From Roseateles sp. DAIF2 (GTDB lineage Bacteria; Pseudomonadota; Gammaproteobacteria; Burkholderiales; Burkholderiaceae_C), in NCBI RefSeq assembly GCF_015624425.1, contig NZ_CP049919.1, positions 682,001 to 746,000 on the forward strand: a stretch of 64,000 nucleotides of DNA. The letters are read 5' to 3'. The translations under genes were made by a program, and so were the position numbers. This document shows positions 38,240-46,972 of this stretch, in pieces. Each line of letters begins with the position of its first letter. Within the stretch, counting starts at the first letter, position 1. The notes under the pieces are model-generated. The model saw nothing but the letters and a program-made list of their open reading frames with translations, did not search any database and was not told where the DNA came from.

Positions 38240-38845
38240 TTGAAGCTGACCATGGCGAAGAACTCGCTGTTCGCGATCCTGCTGCGTTCGTCCTGGTGGA
38301 TCAGCCTGCTGATCGGCCTGCTGCTGGGCCTGCTGAGTTTTGCTCTGCTGCCCGAGCATCTGCGCGTGGTGGGCGCGCTGTCGGGCTTCCCCTTCATCGT
38401 GATCAGCCTGATCGCGGCGCGGCGCCAATGGCATCTGCCCAGCGCCGCGCGCATCGAGCAGACGCAGCAGGCCCTGGCCACGATGGCCTGGCCGGCCTTC
38501 GCGGCCCTGCTGGAGCAGGCCTTCCGGCGCGACGGCTACACCTTGGTACCGCAAGGCAAGGGCGGCGCCGATGCGGCCTTCGACTTCGAGCTGGAGCGCC
38601 AGGGCCGGCGCATGCTGGTCAGCGCGCGGCGCTGGAAGTCGGCCCGCACCGGGCTGGAGGCCCTGCGCGCGCTGCAGGGCGCGCGCGAGGTGAGGCAGGC
38701 CGACGAGGCGCTGTACATCGGCCTGGCCGCGCTGAGCGACAACGCCCGGCCCTATGCCGCCGAGCAGCGCATCACGCTCTGGCAGGCCCCCGAGCTGGCC
38801 CATGCGCTGCGCGGCCTGCCGCTGCCGGCGACCGAACGGCGCTGA
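38240..38845 (+). CDS. Membrane-anchored Mrr-like restriction endonuclease fold protein, catalytic motif altered
   Basis: A 201-residue protein from a TTG at 38240 (product M-KLTMAKNSLFAILLRSSWW); ATG 38252 is an alternative. I prefer the TTG because related Burkholderiales proteins appear to begin with the K-x-K-M-A-x-NSLFAILLRS pattern. Two membrane helices (about 18-38, 43-60) are followed by an Mrr_cat-like domain (83-200) with FEALLEQAFRRDGY-type helix, GGADAAFDFEL (Asp111) and MLVSARRWKSARTG. The usual Mrr motif QxKRW reads SARRW here, so the Gln and the catalytic Lys are replaced. Nuclease activity is therefore doubtful. The anchored form suggests a role at the membrane face. It is followed closely by a lipoprotein gene. 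Confidence 0.65.
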   Translation: MKLTMAKNSLFAILLRSSWWISLLIGLLLGLLSFALLPEHLRVVGALSGFPFIVISLIAARRQWHLPSAARIEQTQQALATMAWPAFAALLEQAFRRDGYTLVPQGKGGADAAFDFELERQGRRMLVSARRWKSARTGLEALRALQGAREVRQADEALYIGLAALSDNARPYAAEQRITLWQAPELAHALRGLPLPATERR

Positions 38846-38855
38846 GGCGCTGCCG

Positions 38856-40190
38856 ATGCGGGCGCTGATGCTGTGCCTGGCCGCCGCGGCCCTGTTGGCC
38901 GGCTGCGCTCGGCCGCCGGTAGCGCCGGACCGCAGCGCCGAAGCGCCGCCGCAAACCCGCGCCTGTCCCGCTGGCCTGCCGGCCGACACCCGCTGCCTGG
39001 GCGGCCGGGACAGCGCCGGCGCCTTCTACCTGATCGCGATTCCCGCGGGCTGGCAGGGCGAGCTGGTACTGCACAGCCATGGCGGCCCCTTCCTCGGCGC
39101 GCCGAACCTGCGGCGCGTCGAGGAGGACCTGCAGCGCTGGTCCATCATGCCGCGCGCCGGCTATGCCTGGGCCGGCTCCAGCTATCGGCAGGGCGGGGTG
39201 GCGGTGCGCGCCGCGGCCGAGGACACCGAGCGCCTGCGCCGCCTCTTCGTCGCCCATGTCGGCCGACCGACGCTGACGATCCTGCACGGCCAGTCCTGGG
39301 GCGCCAGCGTCGCCGCCAAGGGCGCCGAGATGTTTGCCGAGAACAAGCCCTACGACGGCGTGCTGCTGAGCAGCGGCGTGCTGGCCGGCGGCACGCGGGC
39401 CTACGACATGCGGCTCGACCTGCGCGTGATCTACCAGTACCTGTGCGGCAACCATCCGCGCGCCGATGAGCCGCAATACCCGCTGTGGCAGGGCCTGCCG
39501 GTCGGCAGCACGATGACCCGGTCCGAACTGGCGCGTCGCGTCAACGACTGCCTGGCGCTGAACAAGCCGGCCGCCGAACGCAGCGCCGAGCAGGCGCGCA
39601 GGGTGAAGACCCTGGTCGACGTGCTGCACATCCCGCCGCGCAGCATCCAGAGCCATCTGAACTGGGCCACCTTCCATTTCCAGGACATCGCCGAGCGGCG
39701 CAGCGGCGGCGCCAATGTGTTCGGCAATATCGGCGCGCGCTACATCGGCTCGGACGACGATGCCGCGCTGAATGCCGGCGTGCTGCGCTACGCCGCCGAC
39801 CCGGCCGCGGTGGCGCGCTTCGGCGCCGACGCCGATCCCGACGGCCAGATTCCGGTGCCGGTGCTGACGGTGCATGGCATCCACGACCCGGCCGCCTTCG
39901 TCGAGATGCAGCACAGCTTCGGCCAGACGATGGCCCGGGCCGGCCGCGCCGACGCGCTGGTGCAGACCTATACCGACGACAGCGAGCACAGCTACCTCAG
40001 CGACGCGACCTATGTGGCCCTGCTGCAAGCGCTGAAGGCCTGGCTGCGCGAGGGCCGCAAGCCCACGCCGGCCGCGGTGGCCGAGGCCTGCGCTGCGGCG
40101 CAGCAGGCCTTCCCCTCCCACTGCCGCTTCCGGCCCGACTACCGGCCGGCCGCGCTCGACACCCGCGTGGCGCCGCGCCAGCGGCCCTGA
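38856..40190 (+). CDS. Lipoprotein of the alpha/beta hydrolase fold
   Basis: A 444-residue protein. The N-terminus MRALMLCLAAAALLAGCARPP is a lipoprotein signal (lipobox LAGC, Cys17). The fold has GELVLHSHGGPFLGAP (oxyanion region), AGYAWAGSSYRQGG, the nucleophile elbow LTILHGQSWGASVAAK (Ser in GQSWG), PVLTVHGIHDPAAFVEM (acid), and DDSEHSYLSD (His). The pattern resembles the tannase/feruloyl-esterase-like or DUF6351-like secreted hydrolases, without a firm family. It starts 10 bases after the Mrr-like stop. Ester cleavage at the cell surface or periplasm is inferred. Confidence 0.75.
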   Translation: MRALMLCLAAAALLAGCARPPVAPDRSAEAPPQTRACPAGLPADTRCLGGRDSAGAFYLIAIPAGWQGELVLHSHGGPFLGAPNLRRVEEDLQRWSIMPRAGYAWAGSSYRQGGVAVRAAAEDTERLRRLFVAHVGRPTLTILHGQSWGASVAAKGAEMFAENKPYDGVLLSSGVLAGGTRAYDMRLDLRVIYQYLCGNHPRADEPQYPLWQGLPVGSTMTRSELARRVNDCLALNKPAAERSAEQARRVKTLVDVLHIPPRSIQSHLNWATFHFQDIAERRSGGANVFGNIGARYIGSDDDAALNAGVLRYAADPAAVARFGADADPDGQIPVPVLTVHGIHDPAAFVEMQHSFGQTMARAGRADALVQTYTDDSEHSYLSDATYVALLQALKAWLREGRKPTPAAVAEACAAAQQAFPSHCRFRPDYRPAALDTRVAPRQRP

Positions 40191-40390
40191 GCCACCACCG
40201 GATCAGGGGTGCGGCGCGGGTTTGACCCAGTTGCCGCGGGCGAACGCCGCTTCGATATTCGAACCGGCGCAGGCGGTCAGGTCCGACAGAGACCCGTGGG
40301 CCTTGTTGCAGTCTTGAAGAAGCCCAGGCGAATCCGAATCCGGCGCGAAGACGATGTGAACCCCTCTTCCATCACAGCTAGGAGACCGAG

Positions 40391-41518
40391 ATGAGCGATA
40401 CCCCCGACAAGGTTCCGGCCGGGCGCCGGCGCTTCCTGAAGAAGGCCGCCACCGGCACCGCCGCCGCTGGCGCGCTGGCCGCGCCGATGATCTCGACGGC
40501 CCAGACCGCCAGCTTCCGCTTCCAGTCCACCTGGCCGGCCAAGGACATCTTCCACGAGTACGCCAACGACTTTGCCAAGAAGGTCAACGACATGGCCGGC
40601 GGGCGGCTGAAGATCGAGGTGCTGCCCGCGGGCTCGGTGGTGCCGGCCTTCCAGTTGCTGGACGCGGTCAACAAGGGCACCCTGGACGGGGGCCATGGCG
40701 TCGTCGCCTATCACTACGGCAAGAACTCGGCGCTGGCGCTGTGGGGCTCGGGCCCGGCTTTCGGCATGGATCCGAACATGGTGCTGGCCTGGCACAACTA
40801 CGGCGGCGGCAAGGCCCTGCTGGAGGAGATCTACAAGTCCATCAGCATGGACGTGGTGTCCTATCTGTACGGCCCGATGCCGACCCAGCCGCTGGGCTGG
40901 TTCAAGAAGCCGGTGGCCAAGGTGGCCGACATGAAGGGCCTGAAGTTCCGCACCGTGGGTCTGGCGGTGGACGTGTTCACCGAGCTGGGCACCGCGGTGA
41001 ATCCGCTGCCCGGCGGCGAGATCGTGCCGGCGCTGGACCGTGGCCTGATCGACGCGGCCGAGTTCAACAACGCCTCCAGCGACCGCGTGCTGGGCTTCCC
41101 CGACGTGGCCAAGAACTGCATGCTGCAGAGCTTTCACCAGAGCGGAGAGCAGTTCGAGATCCTGTTCAACAAGGGCAAGTACGACGCGCTGCCGGCCGAG
41201 CTGAAGGCCATCATTGACTACGCGGTGCAAGCCGCCAGCGCCGACATGAGCTGGAAGGCGATCCAGCGCAACTCGCAGGACTACATCGAGCTCAAGACCA
41301 AGGACAAGGTCAACTTCTACAAGACGCCCGACGCCATCCTGCGCGCCCAGCTGGCGGCCTGGGACAAGGTGATCGAGAAGAAGGCCGGCGAGAACGCGCT
41401 GTTCAAGAAGGTGCTCGATTCGCAGCGCGCCTTCGCGCAGCGCGCCGGCCAATGGCAGAACGACTACATGGTCGACTTCAAGATGGCCTGGAACCATTAC
41501 TTCGGCAAGAAGGGCTGA
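40391..41518 (+). CDS. dctP: TRAP transporter substrate-binding protein (DctP family), Tat-exported
   Basis: A 375-residue periplasmic receptor. The signal DKVPAGRRRFLKKAATGTAAAG has a twin-arginine motif (RRRFLKK), so it is exported folded. The DctP body has FRFQSTWPAKDIFHEYANDF, GGRLKIEVLPAGSVVPAF, LDGGHGVVAYHYGK, the signature Arg in LKFRTVGLAVDVF and GGEIVPALDRGLIDAAEFNN. The W/Y-rich pocket and 'TWP...IFHEYA' start match the TakP/2-oxo-acid or lactate-binding branch, so a monocarboxylic 2-oxo acid or similar is a fair guess. It heads a dctPQM operon. A TTCGA-TAT-TCGAA palindrome lies at 40251-40263 in the upstream region. Confidence 0.92.
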   Translation: MSDTPDKVPAGRRRFLKKAATGTAAAGALAAPMISTAQTASFRFQSTWPAKDIFHEYANDFAKKVNDMAGGRLKIEVLPAGSVVPAFQLLDAVNKGTLDGGHGVVAYHYGKNSALALWGSGPAFGMDPNMVLAWHNYGGGKALLEEIYKSISMDVVSYLYGPMPTQPLGWFKKPVAKVADMKGLKFRTVGLAVDVFTELGTAVNPLPGGEIVPALDRGLIDAAEFNNASSDRVLGFPDVAKNCMLQSFHQSGEQFEILFNKGKYDALPAELKAIIDYAVQAASADMSWKAIQRNSQDYIELKTKDKVNFYKTPDAILRAQLAAWDKVIEKKAGENALFKKVLDSQRAFAQRAGQWQNDYMVDFKMAWNHYFGKKG

Positions 41519-41523
41519 GGCCC

Positions 41524-41546
41524 GCGGCCGGCCCGAAGCCGGCCGC
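41524..41546 (+). other. Very stable intercistronic stem-loop between dctP and dctQ
   Basis: GCGGCCGGC (41524-41532) pairs perfectly with GCCGGCCGC (41538-41546) around a five-base loop, without a U-tract. It begins 5 bases after the dctP stop. Such stems commonly protect the upstream mRNA from 3' decay and so raise the yield of the binding protein over its membrane partners. Confidence 0.7.
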
Positions 41547-41572
41547 TCCTTCCAACAACAAGGACGTCGTTG

Positions 41573-42199
41573 ATGCTGCAAGGTTTTCTGCTGGCGGTGG
41601 ACAAGCTGTCGACCTGGCTGGGGCAGCTGTTCGCCTGGTCCATCGTGCTGCTCACCGGCCTGATCACCTGGGAGGTGTTCTCCCGCTATGTGCTGAACAA
41701 GCCCCATGCCTGGGTGCTGGATGCGCAGATCATGCTTTACGGCACCCTGTTCATGATGGCCGGCGCCTATACCCTGGCCAAGAACAACCATGTGCGCGGC
41801 GACGTGCTCTACAGCTTCTTCAGCCCGCGCGCCCAGGCCTGGGTGGACCTGGTGCTCTACCTGCTGTTCTTCCTGCCCGGCATCGTCGCGCTGACCTGGG
41901 CCGGCTGGGGCTATGCGCAGGAGGCGCTGGCGATCCGCGAGCAGACCTTCTCTGCCGAGCCGCTGCCGCTGTATCCCTTCAAGTTCGTGATCCCGGTGGC
42001 CGGCGCGATGCTGCTGCTGCAGGGCCTGGTCGAGATCGTGCGCTGCCTGCGCTGCATCCGCGACGGCGCCTGGCCCTCGCGCGGCGAGGACGTGGAGGAG
42101 GTCGACGTCGACAAGCTCAAGGCCATGGTGCAGGTGAAGGACGAGGACATCGCCGCGCTGGACAAGTACCTGGTGCCGCCGACGGAGACGCGCAAGTGA
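41573..42199 (+). CDS. dctQ: TRAP transporter small permease (DctQ family)
   Basis: A 208-residue protein with four membrane helices: WLGQLFAWSIVLLTGLITWEVFSRYV, WVLDAQIMLYGTLFMMAGAYTLAK, WVDLVLYLLFFLPGIVALTWAGWGY, and YPFKFVIPVAGAMLLLQGLVEIV. The motif WEVFSRYVLNKPHAWVLD and HVRGDVLY are family marks. The C-terminal 45 residues form an acidic cytoplasmic tail (GEDVEEVDVDKLKAMVQVKDEDI). The ATG follows AAGGACG by 6 bases. The stop overlaps the dctM GTG start (GTGA). Confidence 0.9.
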   Translation: MLQGFLLAVDKLSTWLGQLFAWSIVLLTGLITWEVFSRYVLNKPHAWVLDAQIMLYGTLFMMAGAYTLAKNNHVRGDVLYSFFSPRAQAWVDLVLYLLFFLPGIVALTWAGWGYAQEALAIREQTFSAEPLPLYPFKFVIPVAGAMLLLQGLVEIVRCLRCIRDGAWPSRGEDVEEVDVDKLKAMVQVKDEDIAALDKYLVPPTETRK

Positions 42200-44139
42200 T
42201 CCACAAGATTCGCAAGGAGCTCTGGTTCGGCTTCATCCTGATGGGGCTGATCCTGCTGGGCGTGGCGGCGATGCTGCTGCTCTCGCCCGAGATCACGCGC
42301 GGCCACCTCGGCCTCTTGATGCTGGCCCTGGTGGTGGTGGCGATCATGCTGGGCTTTCCCACGGCGTTCACGCTGATGGGCATGGGCATGATCTTCACCT
42401 GGCTGGCCTATGAGCGCGACACCACCAAGACCCTGACCCTGATGGTGCAGTCCGCCTTCAAGGTGATGGGCAACGACGTGCTGATCTCGATCCCCCTGTT
42501 CGTGTTCATGGGCTATCTGGTCGAGCGCGCCAACCTGATCGAGAAGCTGTTCCGCTCGCTCCACCTGTCGATGGCGCGGGTGCCGGGCTCGCTGGCGGTC
42601 GCCACCCTGTTCACCTGCGCGGTGTTCGCCACCGCAACCGGCATCGTCGGCGCGGTGGTCACGCTGATGGGCCTGCTGGCCTTTCCGCAGATGCTGAAGG
42701 CCGGCTACGACGTGCGCGTCTCGGCCGGCGCGATCACCGCGGGCGGCTGCCTGGGCATCCTGATCCCGCCCTCGGTGATGCTGATCGTCTACGGCGCGAC
42801 CGCCGGCGTCTCGGTGGTGCAGCTCTATGCCGGCGCCTTCTTCCCGGGCCTGATGCTGGCGGGCCTGTACATCGCCTACGTGATCATCCTGGCCAAGCTG
42901 AAGCCGAACCTGATGCCGCCGCTGGCGCCCGAGGCGCGCATCGTGCCGCTGCCGCCGGGCACGCAGCGCATCGCCGACAGCATTTCCAGCCGCGCCCTGC
43001 CGGCCCTGCTGGCGGCGCTGAAGGGCCGGCGCAATCTGCAGGTCGGCATCGGCCATATCCTGCGCCAGTTGTTCGTGACCCTGCTGCCGCTGCTGCTGTT
43101 CCTCGCGGTGGCAGCCTGGAGCTATCGCAACGTCACCGCGCCGGCGGTGCAGGAGGCCGCCTTCCAGCCGGCCGAGGAGGCGCCGGTGGACGAGGGCAGC
43201 ACCGGGCTGAAGGAGCCCGGCGGCCTGGCCGAGCCGCCGGGCAGTGGTGAGGAAGAGGAGGGCAAGTCCGATGGCGCGCTGACGCTGCCGCCCGGCGCCG
43301 AGGAGAACGCGGCCAGCGCGCCGGCCGGTGCGGCGGCTGCCTCGGCGCCCGCGTCGGCCGCCGCCGCCGAGGCCGGCCCGCGCGAGGCGCCGCGCGGCTT
43401 CTGGATCGGCCTTGGCGTTGGCGCCGTGGCGCTTGTTGCCTTCTACGCGCTGCTGAGCTTCCAGCGGCTCGAGATCTTCAAGATGCTGCTGGCCTCCTTC
43501 TTCCCGCTGGTGGTGCTGATCCTGTCGGTGCTGGGCTCGATCGTGTTCGGCCTGGCCACGCCCACCGAGGCGGCGGCGGTCGGCGCCAGCGGCGGCCTGC
43601 TGCTGGCCGCGGCCTACCGGCAGCTGAACTTCCAGGTGGTCAAGGAGTCGGTGTTCCTGACCGCCAAGACCAGCGCGATGGTGTGCTGGCTGTTCGTCGG
43701 CTCGGCGATCTTCTCGGCCGCCTTCGCGCTGCTGGGCGGGCAGGAGCTGGTGGAGCGCTGGGTGCTGTCAATGAACCTGAGCAAGACCGAGTTCCTGGTC
43801 CTGTCCCAGTTCATCATCTTCATCCTCGGCTGGCCGCTGGAATGGACCGAGATCATCGTGATCTTCATGCCGATCTTCATCCCGCTGCTGGACAACTTCG
43901 GCGTCGACCCGCTGTTCTTCGGCCTGCTGGTGGCGCTGAACCTGCAGACCGCCTTCCTGAGCCCACCGGTCGCGATGGCGGCCTTCTACCTGAAGGGCGT
44001 CAGCCCGCCGCATGTCACCCTGAACCAGATCTTCGCCGGCATGATCCCCTTCATGGGCATCCAGGTGATCGCGATCGTGCTGCTCTATCTCTGGCCGCAG
44101 ATCGGCCTGTGGTTGCCGCAGCTGCTGTACGGGCGGTGA
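42196..44139 (+). CDS. dctM: TRAP transporter large permease (DctM family) with a long low-complexity insert
   Basis: A 647-residue permease, well above the usual 425-450. The N-terminal half has typical DctM marks: LGFPTAFTLMGMGMIFTWL, NDVLISIPLFVFMGYLVER, ATATGIVGAVVTLMGLLAFP and GGCLGILIPPSVMLIVYG. After a helix near residue 295 comes a stretch (about 315-400) rich in Glu, Pro, Ala and Ser (EEAPVDEGSTG, EEEEGKSDG, ASAPASAAAAEA), then an extra helix. The conserved C-terminal half follows, with GSIVFGLATPTEAAAVGASGG, LNFQVVKESVFLTAKTSAM and a final LWLPQLLYGR. The GTG start overlaps dctQ. The insert lies in a loop and probably does not block transport. Confidence 0.9.
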   Translation: MIHKIRKELWFGFILMGLILLGVAAMLLLSPEITRGHLGLLMLALVVVAIMLGFPTAFTLMGMGMIFTWLAYERDTTKTLTLMVQSAFKVMGNDVLISIPLFVFMGYLVERANLIEKLFRSLHLSMARVPGSLAVATLFTCAVFATATGIVGAVVTLMGLLAFPQMLKAGYDVRVSAGAITAGGCLGILIPPSVMLIVYGATAGVSVVQLYAGAFFPGLMLAGLYIAYVIILAKLKPNLMPPLAPEARIVPLPPGTQRIADSISSRALPALLAALKGRRNLQVGIGHILRQLFVTLLPLLLFLAVAAWSYRNVTAPAVQEAAFQPAEEAPVDEGSTGLKEPGGLAEPPGSGEEEEGKSDGALTLPPGAEENAASAPAGAAAASAPASAAAAEAGPREAPRGFWIGLGVGAVALVAFYALLSFQRLEIFKMLLASFFPLVVLILSVLGSIVFGLATPTEAAAVGASGGLLLAAAYRQLNFQVVKESVFLTAKTSAMVCWLFVGSAIFSAAFALLGGQELVERWVLSMNLSKTEFLVLSQFIIFILGWPLEWTEIIVIFMPIFIPLLDNFGVDPLFFGLLVALNLQTAFLSPPVAMAAFYLKGVSPPHVTLNQIFAGMIPFMGIQVIAIVLLYLWPQIGLWLPQLLYGR

Positions 44140-44206
44140 CGCCAAGCGCTGGCGCATGGGGCGGGGCGGGACTAGCATTGATGCAGCTTCGCCCAGGAGG
44201 TTCGCC

Positions 44207-44977
44207 ATGGAGAGGTCGCTTGATGCAGGTCAAGACATATCCCCGCCGACCGCGGCGCCGCGCGTGCGCCGGGTCGACCTCGCCAGGCCCTGGGTCTGGC
44301 TGCAGCGCGGCGCGCAGGACCTGCGTCGCGCCGCGAGGCCCAGCCTGGGCTTTGGCACGCTGATCGCCGCCGCAGGCCTGCTGCTGATGGGGGCAGGCTG
44401 GAAGGCCGCCTACATGGCGCCGGCCCTGCTGGGCGGCTTCCTGCTGGTCGCACCCTTCGCGGCGATCGTGTTCTATGCGCTGTCGCGCCAGCTGGAGCAG
44501 GGGCAGGCGCCCGATGCCGGCGCGGCACTGCGCTCCTGGCGCGGCAATGCCGGCTCGATCGCGCTGTTCGGCCTGATGTTGGCCCTGGCCTACATTGCCT
44601 GGGAGCGCATCGCCGCCATCGTGTTCGCGCTGTTCCTCGAGGGTCAGACGCCGGGGCCGACCCAATGGCCGATCGAGCTGTTGCTGGCCTTCGGCGTCGC
44701 CGGTGCCCTGGTGGCGGTCCTGGTGTTCGCATTGGGCGTGGTCAGCGCGCCGCTGCTGCTGGACCGGCCGGTCGATGCGATCACCGCGATGCTGACCAGC
44801 TGGCGCTGCTGCCGTCTCAATGCCGGGCCGCTGCTGCTGTGGGCCGGGCTGCTGGCCGGCCTGACCCTGTTGGGCTTCGCAAGCCTGATGCTGGGTCTGC
44901 TGTTCATCTTCCCCTGGCTGGCCCATGCCAGCTGGCATGCCTATCGCGATCTGGTAGAGCCCGATGAGGGAGGCTGA
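44207..44977 (+). CDS. DUF2189 family membrane protein
   Basis: A 256-residue protein with a perfect AGGAGG ribosome-binding site 6 bases before the ATG. It has about six membrane helices and the DUF2189 layout: VRRVDLARPWVWLQRGAQDLRRAARPSLGFG, GGFLLVAPFAAIVFYALSRQLEQG, and FIFPWLAHASWHAYRDLV at the end. DUF2189 proteins are widespread in alpha- and betaproteobacteria, sometimes near cytochrome oxidase genes, but their role is unknown. It sits between the intact dctM and a decayed dctM fragment. Confidence 0.85.
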   Translation: MERSLDAGQDISPPTAAPRVRRVDLARPWVWLQRGAQDLRRAARPSLGFGTLIAAAGLLLMGAGWKAAYMAPALLGGFLLVAPFAAIVFYALSRQLEQGQAPDAGAALRSWRGNAGSIALFGLMLALAYIAWERIAAIVFALFLEGQTPGPTQWPIELLLAFGVAGALVAVLVFALGVVSAPLLLDRPVDAITAMLTSWRCCRLNAGPLLLWAGLLAGLTLLGFASLMLGLLFIFPWLAHASWHAYRDLVEPDEGG

Positions 44978-45009
44978 GCTCGTCCGGCGAGGCGCCGCAT
45001 GCGTGGGCG

Positions 45010-45297
45010 GTGCCCTCGACCTGCTACAGCGGCTTCGTGCTGACCAGTCTTGCGGTGGCCCTGCTGCTGGCCACCCTGACCCTGGTGGGGCTGGGCGTGA
45101 TCCTGTTCGGCATCACGACAGCCACCGAGTCGGCCGCGGTCAGCGTGGCCAGCGCCTTCCCGAGGGCTTGCGCAGCCGGCAGCCTGAACTTCAAGAAGAC
45201 CAAGGAGGCGGTGTGCCTGACCGCCAAGACCATCGCACCTGTGGCCCGGCCTGACCCTGTGGCTGCCGAACTACCTCTGCGGCGGCCGAGCGGCTAA
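45010..45297 (+). pseudogene. Remnant of a second TRAP large permease gene (dctM) with internal deletion
   Basis: The reading VILFGITTATESAAVSVASAF followed by SLNFKKTKEAVCLTAKTIA aligns with the C-terminal third of intact DctM (IVFGLATPTEAAAVGASGG, LNFQVVKESVFLTAKTSA). Right after LTAKTIA the frame shifts by one, and the DctM end reappears as GLTLWLPNYL (45248-45277) against LWLPQLLYG. About 150 codons between the two blocks are missing, and no start with a ribosome-binding site exists. The sequence differs clearly from the intact gene, so it derives from another TRAP permease rather than from a fresh duplication. It runs into the convergent chemoreceptor stop. Confidence 0.7.
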
Positions 45298-46844
45298 GCC
45301 GCCGCGCGCTCCAGCCGGAAAGTCTCCACCATCGCCGCCAGCCGCTGGGCCTGCTCCTGCAGGCTGGCCGCGGCGGCGGCGCTTTCCTCGACCAGGGCCG
45401 AGTTCTGCTGCGTCATCGAGTCGAGCTGGCTGACCGCGATATTGACCTGGGCGATGCTCTGGCTCTGCTCGCGCGAGGTGACGCTGACCTCGCCGAGCAC
45501 ATCGGTGACGCGACGCACGCTGGAGACCACCTGGCCCATCGTCGTGCCGGCCTGGTCCACCAGGGCCGAGCCGGCGTCCACCTCGCTGACGCTCGCGCCG
45601 ATCAGGTCCTTGATCTCCTTGGCCGCCGCGGCGCTGCGCTGCGCCAAGGTACGCACCTCGGCCGCGACGACCGCGAAGCCGCGGCCCTGCTCGCCGGCCC
45701 GCGCCGCCTCGACCGCGGCGTTCAGCGCCAGGATGTTGGTCTGGAAGGCGATGCCGTCGATCACGCCGATGATGTCGCCGATGCGGCCCGAGCTCGCGTG
45801 GATCTTGCCCATCGTCGAGACCACCTGGCCCACCACCTCGCCGCCGCTGCGCGCCACCTGGGCGGCGTCTGCCGCCAGCTGGTTGGCGGTGGCGGCCGAG
45901 TCGGAGGAGTTGCGCACGGTGGCGGTCAGCTGCTCCATCGTCGAGGCGGTCTCCTGCAGATTGCTGGCGGTTTCCTCGGTGCGTTCGCTCAGGCTCTGGT
46001 TGCCCTCGGCGATCTCGGTGGCCGCGACCTTGATGCTCTCGGCGCTGTGGCGCACGTCCTGCACCAGCCGGCGCAGCGAGACCACCATCGCGTTGAGCCC
46101 GCGCAGCAGGTCGCCGATCTCGTCGCGGCGGCCGCGGTCGGCCACCTGCACCGACAGGTCGCCGGCGCCGATGCTCTCGGTCGCCGCCAGCGCCTGCTGC
46201 AGCGGCGGCACGATGGAGCGCGTCATCAGCCAGGTGCAGACCAGCAGCATCGCGACCACCGCCGCCAGCACCGCGGCGGTGACCGCGATGTCCAGGCTGC
46301 GCTGGCGCTCGACGCTGGCCGCCAGGTCGACCGCGCGCTGGTGCTGCAGGTCGACGAAGCGCTGCTGCGCCTCGAGATACTGGCCCAGCTCGCGCCGCAC
46401 CAGGGCCAGCTGCGCCGCCATGTCGCCGCCGTCGCGCGCCTTGGCGGCCGCGTTGCGCGCGGCGATGTAGACGCCGCGGGTCCTGGCGATCTCGGCCAGC
46501 ACGGCCTTCTCGTCGGTGGCCGTGGCCTCGGCGTCGATCCGCTTCTGCAGCTCCGAGATGCGCGCCGAGGTGGCGTCCATCTCGGGCTTGAGCAGGCCGG
46601 CCAGGCCGCCATCCGCGCTCATCAGCCCGGCCATCGTGCGCGCCGCGTTGGCATGGGTCTGGCCGGACCATTGCAGCGCCATCTCCAGCTTGTCGCGCTG
46701 GGCGGTCTGGGCCGCCTGTTCCCGCTCCAGCGAGCCGAGGGTGCGCCAGCTCGAGATCAGCGTGACCGCCAGCAGCACCGCCGCCGTGATCAAGGTCGGC
46801 AGCCAGAGCCGGAAGGAGATGCCCATGCGCTTGCTGTGATCCAT
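45294..46844 (-). CDS. Methyl-accepting chemotaxis protein
   Basis: A 516-residue chemoreceptor. One membrane helix (about 10-28, [20 protein letters not shown]) is followed by a helical periplasmic ligand domain (30-185) of the four-helix-bundle type, a second membrane helix (188-212), a HAMP domain ([20 protein letters not shown]) and the signalling domain. The tip is [33 protein letters not shown], the universal hairpin. Methylation-type helices flank it. ATG 46844 follows GGAGA by 6 bases and is preferred over those at 46856 and 46898. There is no CheR-binding pentapeptide at the C-terminus. Ligand unknown. Confidence 0.93.
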   Translation of the reverse strand: MDHSKRMGISFRLWLPTLITAAVLLAVTLISSWRTLGSLEREQAAQTAQRDKLEMALQWSGQTHANAARTMAGLMSADGGLAGLLKPEMDATSARISELQKRIDAEATATDEKAVLAEIARTRGVYIAARNAAAKARDGGDMAAQLALVRRELGQYLEAQQRFVDLQHQRAVDLAASVERQRSLDIAVTAAVLAAVVAMLLVCTWLMTRSIVPPLQQALAATESIGAGDLSVQVADRGRRDEIGDLLRGLNAMVVSLRRLVQDVRHSAESIKVAATEIAEGNQSLSERTEETASNLQETASTMEQLTATVRNSSDSAATANQLAADAAQVARSGGEVVGQVVSTMGKIHASSGRIGDIIGVIDGIAFQTNILALNAAVEAARAGEQGRGFAVVAAEVRTLAQRSAAAAKEIKDLIGASVSEVDAGSALVDQAGTTMGQVVSSVRRVTDVLGEVSVTSREQSQSIAQVNIAVSQLDSMTQQNSALVEESAAAAASLQEQAQRLAAMVETFRLERAAA

Positions 46845-46925
46845 CGTGGTCTCCATCCGGGCCGGCGGCGGCCCGGTGCCAACGATTGAATGCCGCAAGC
46901 GGCTGCGCTGTCAACCTCCGGGAGG

Positions 46926-46938
46926 GGTCAGGCCTTGC
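46926..46938 (+). repeat. GGTCAGGYCTTGC motif, copy 5 (intergenic)
   Basis: GGTCAGGCCTTGC lies in the gap between the chemoreceptor and DUF2167 genes, the one exact copy found outside a gene. A one-mismatch copy, GGCCAGGTCTTGC, occurs at 4424-4436. Confidence 0.6.
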
Positions 46939-46972
46939 GCACGCTCGACCCAGCGCACGGCTGTGCGGCGCC

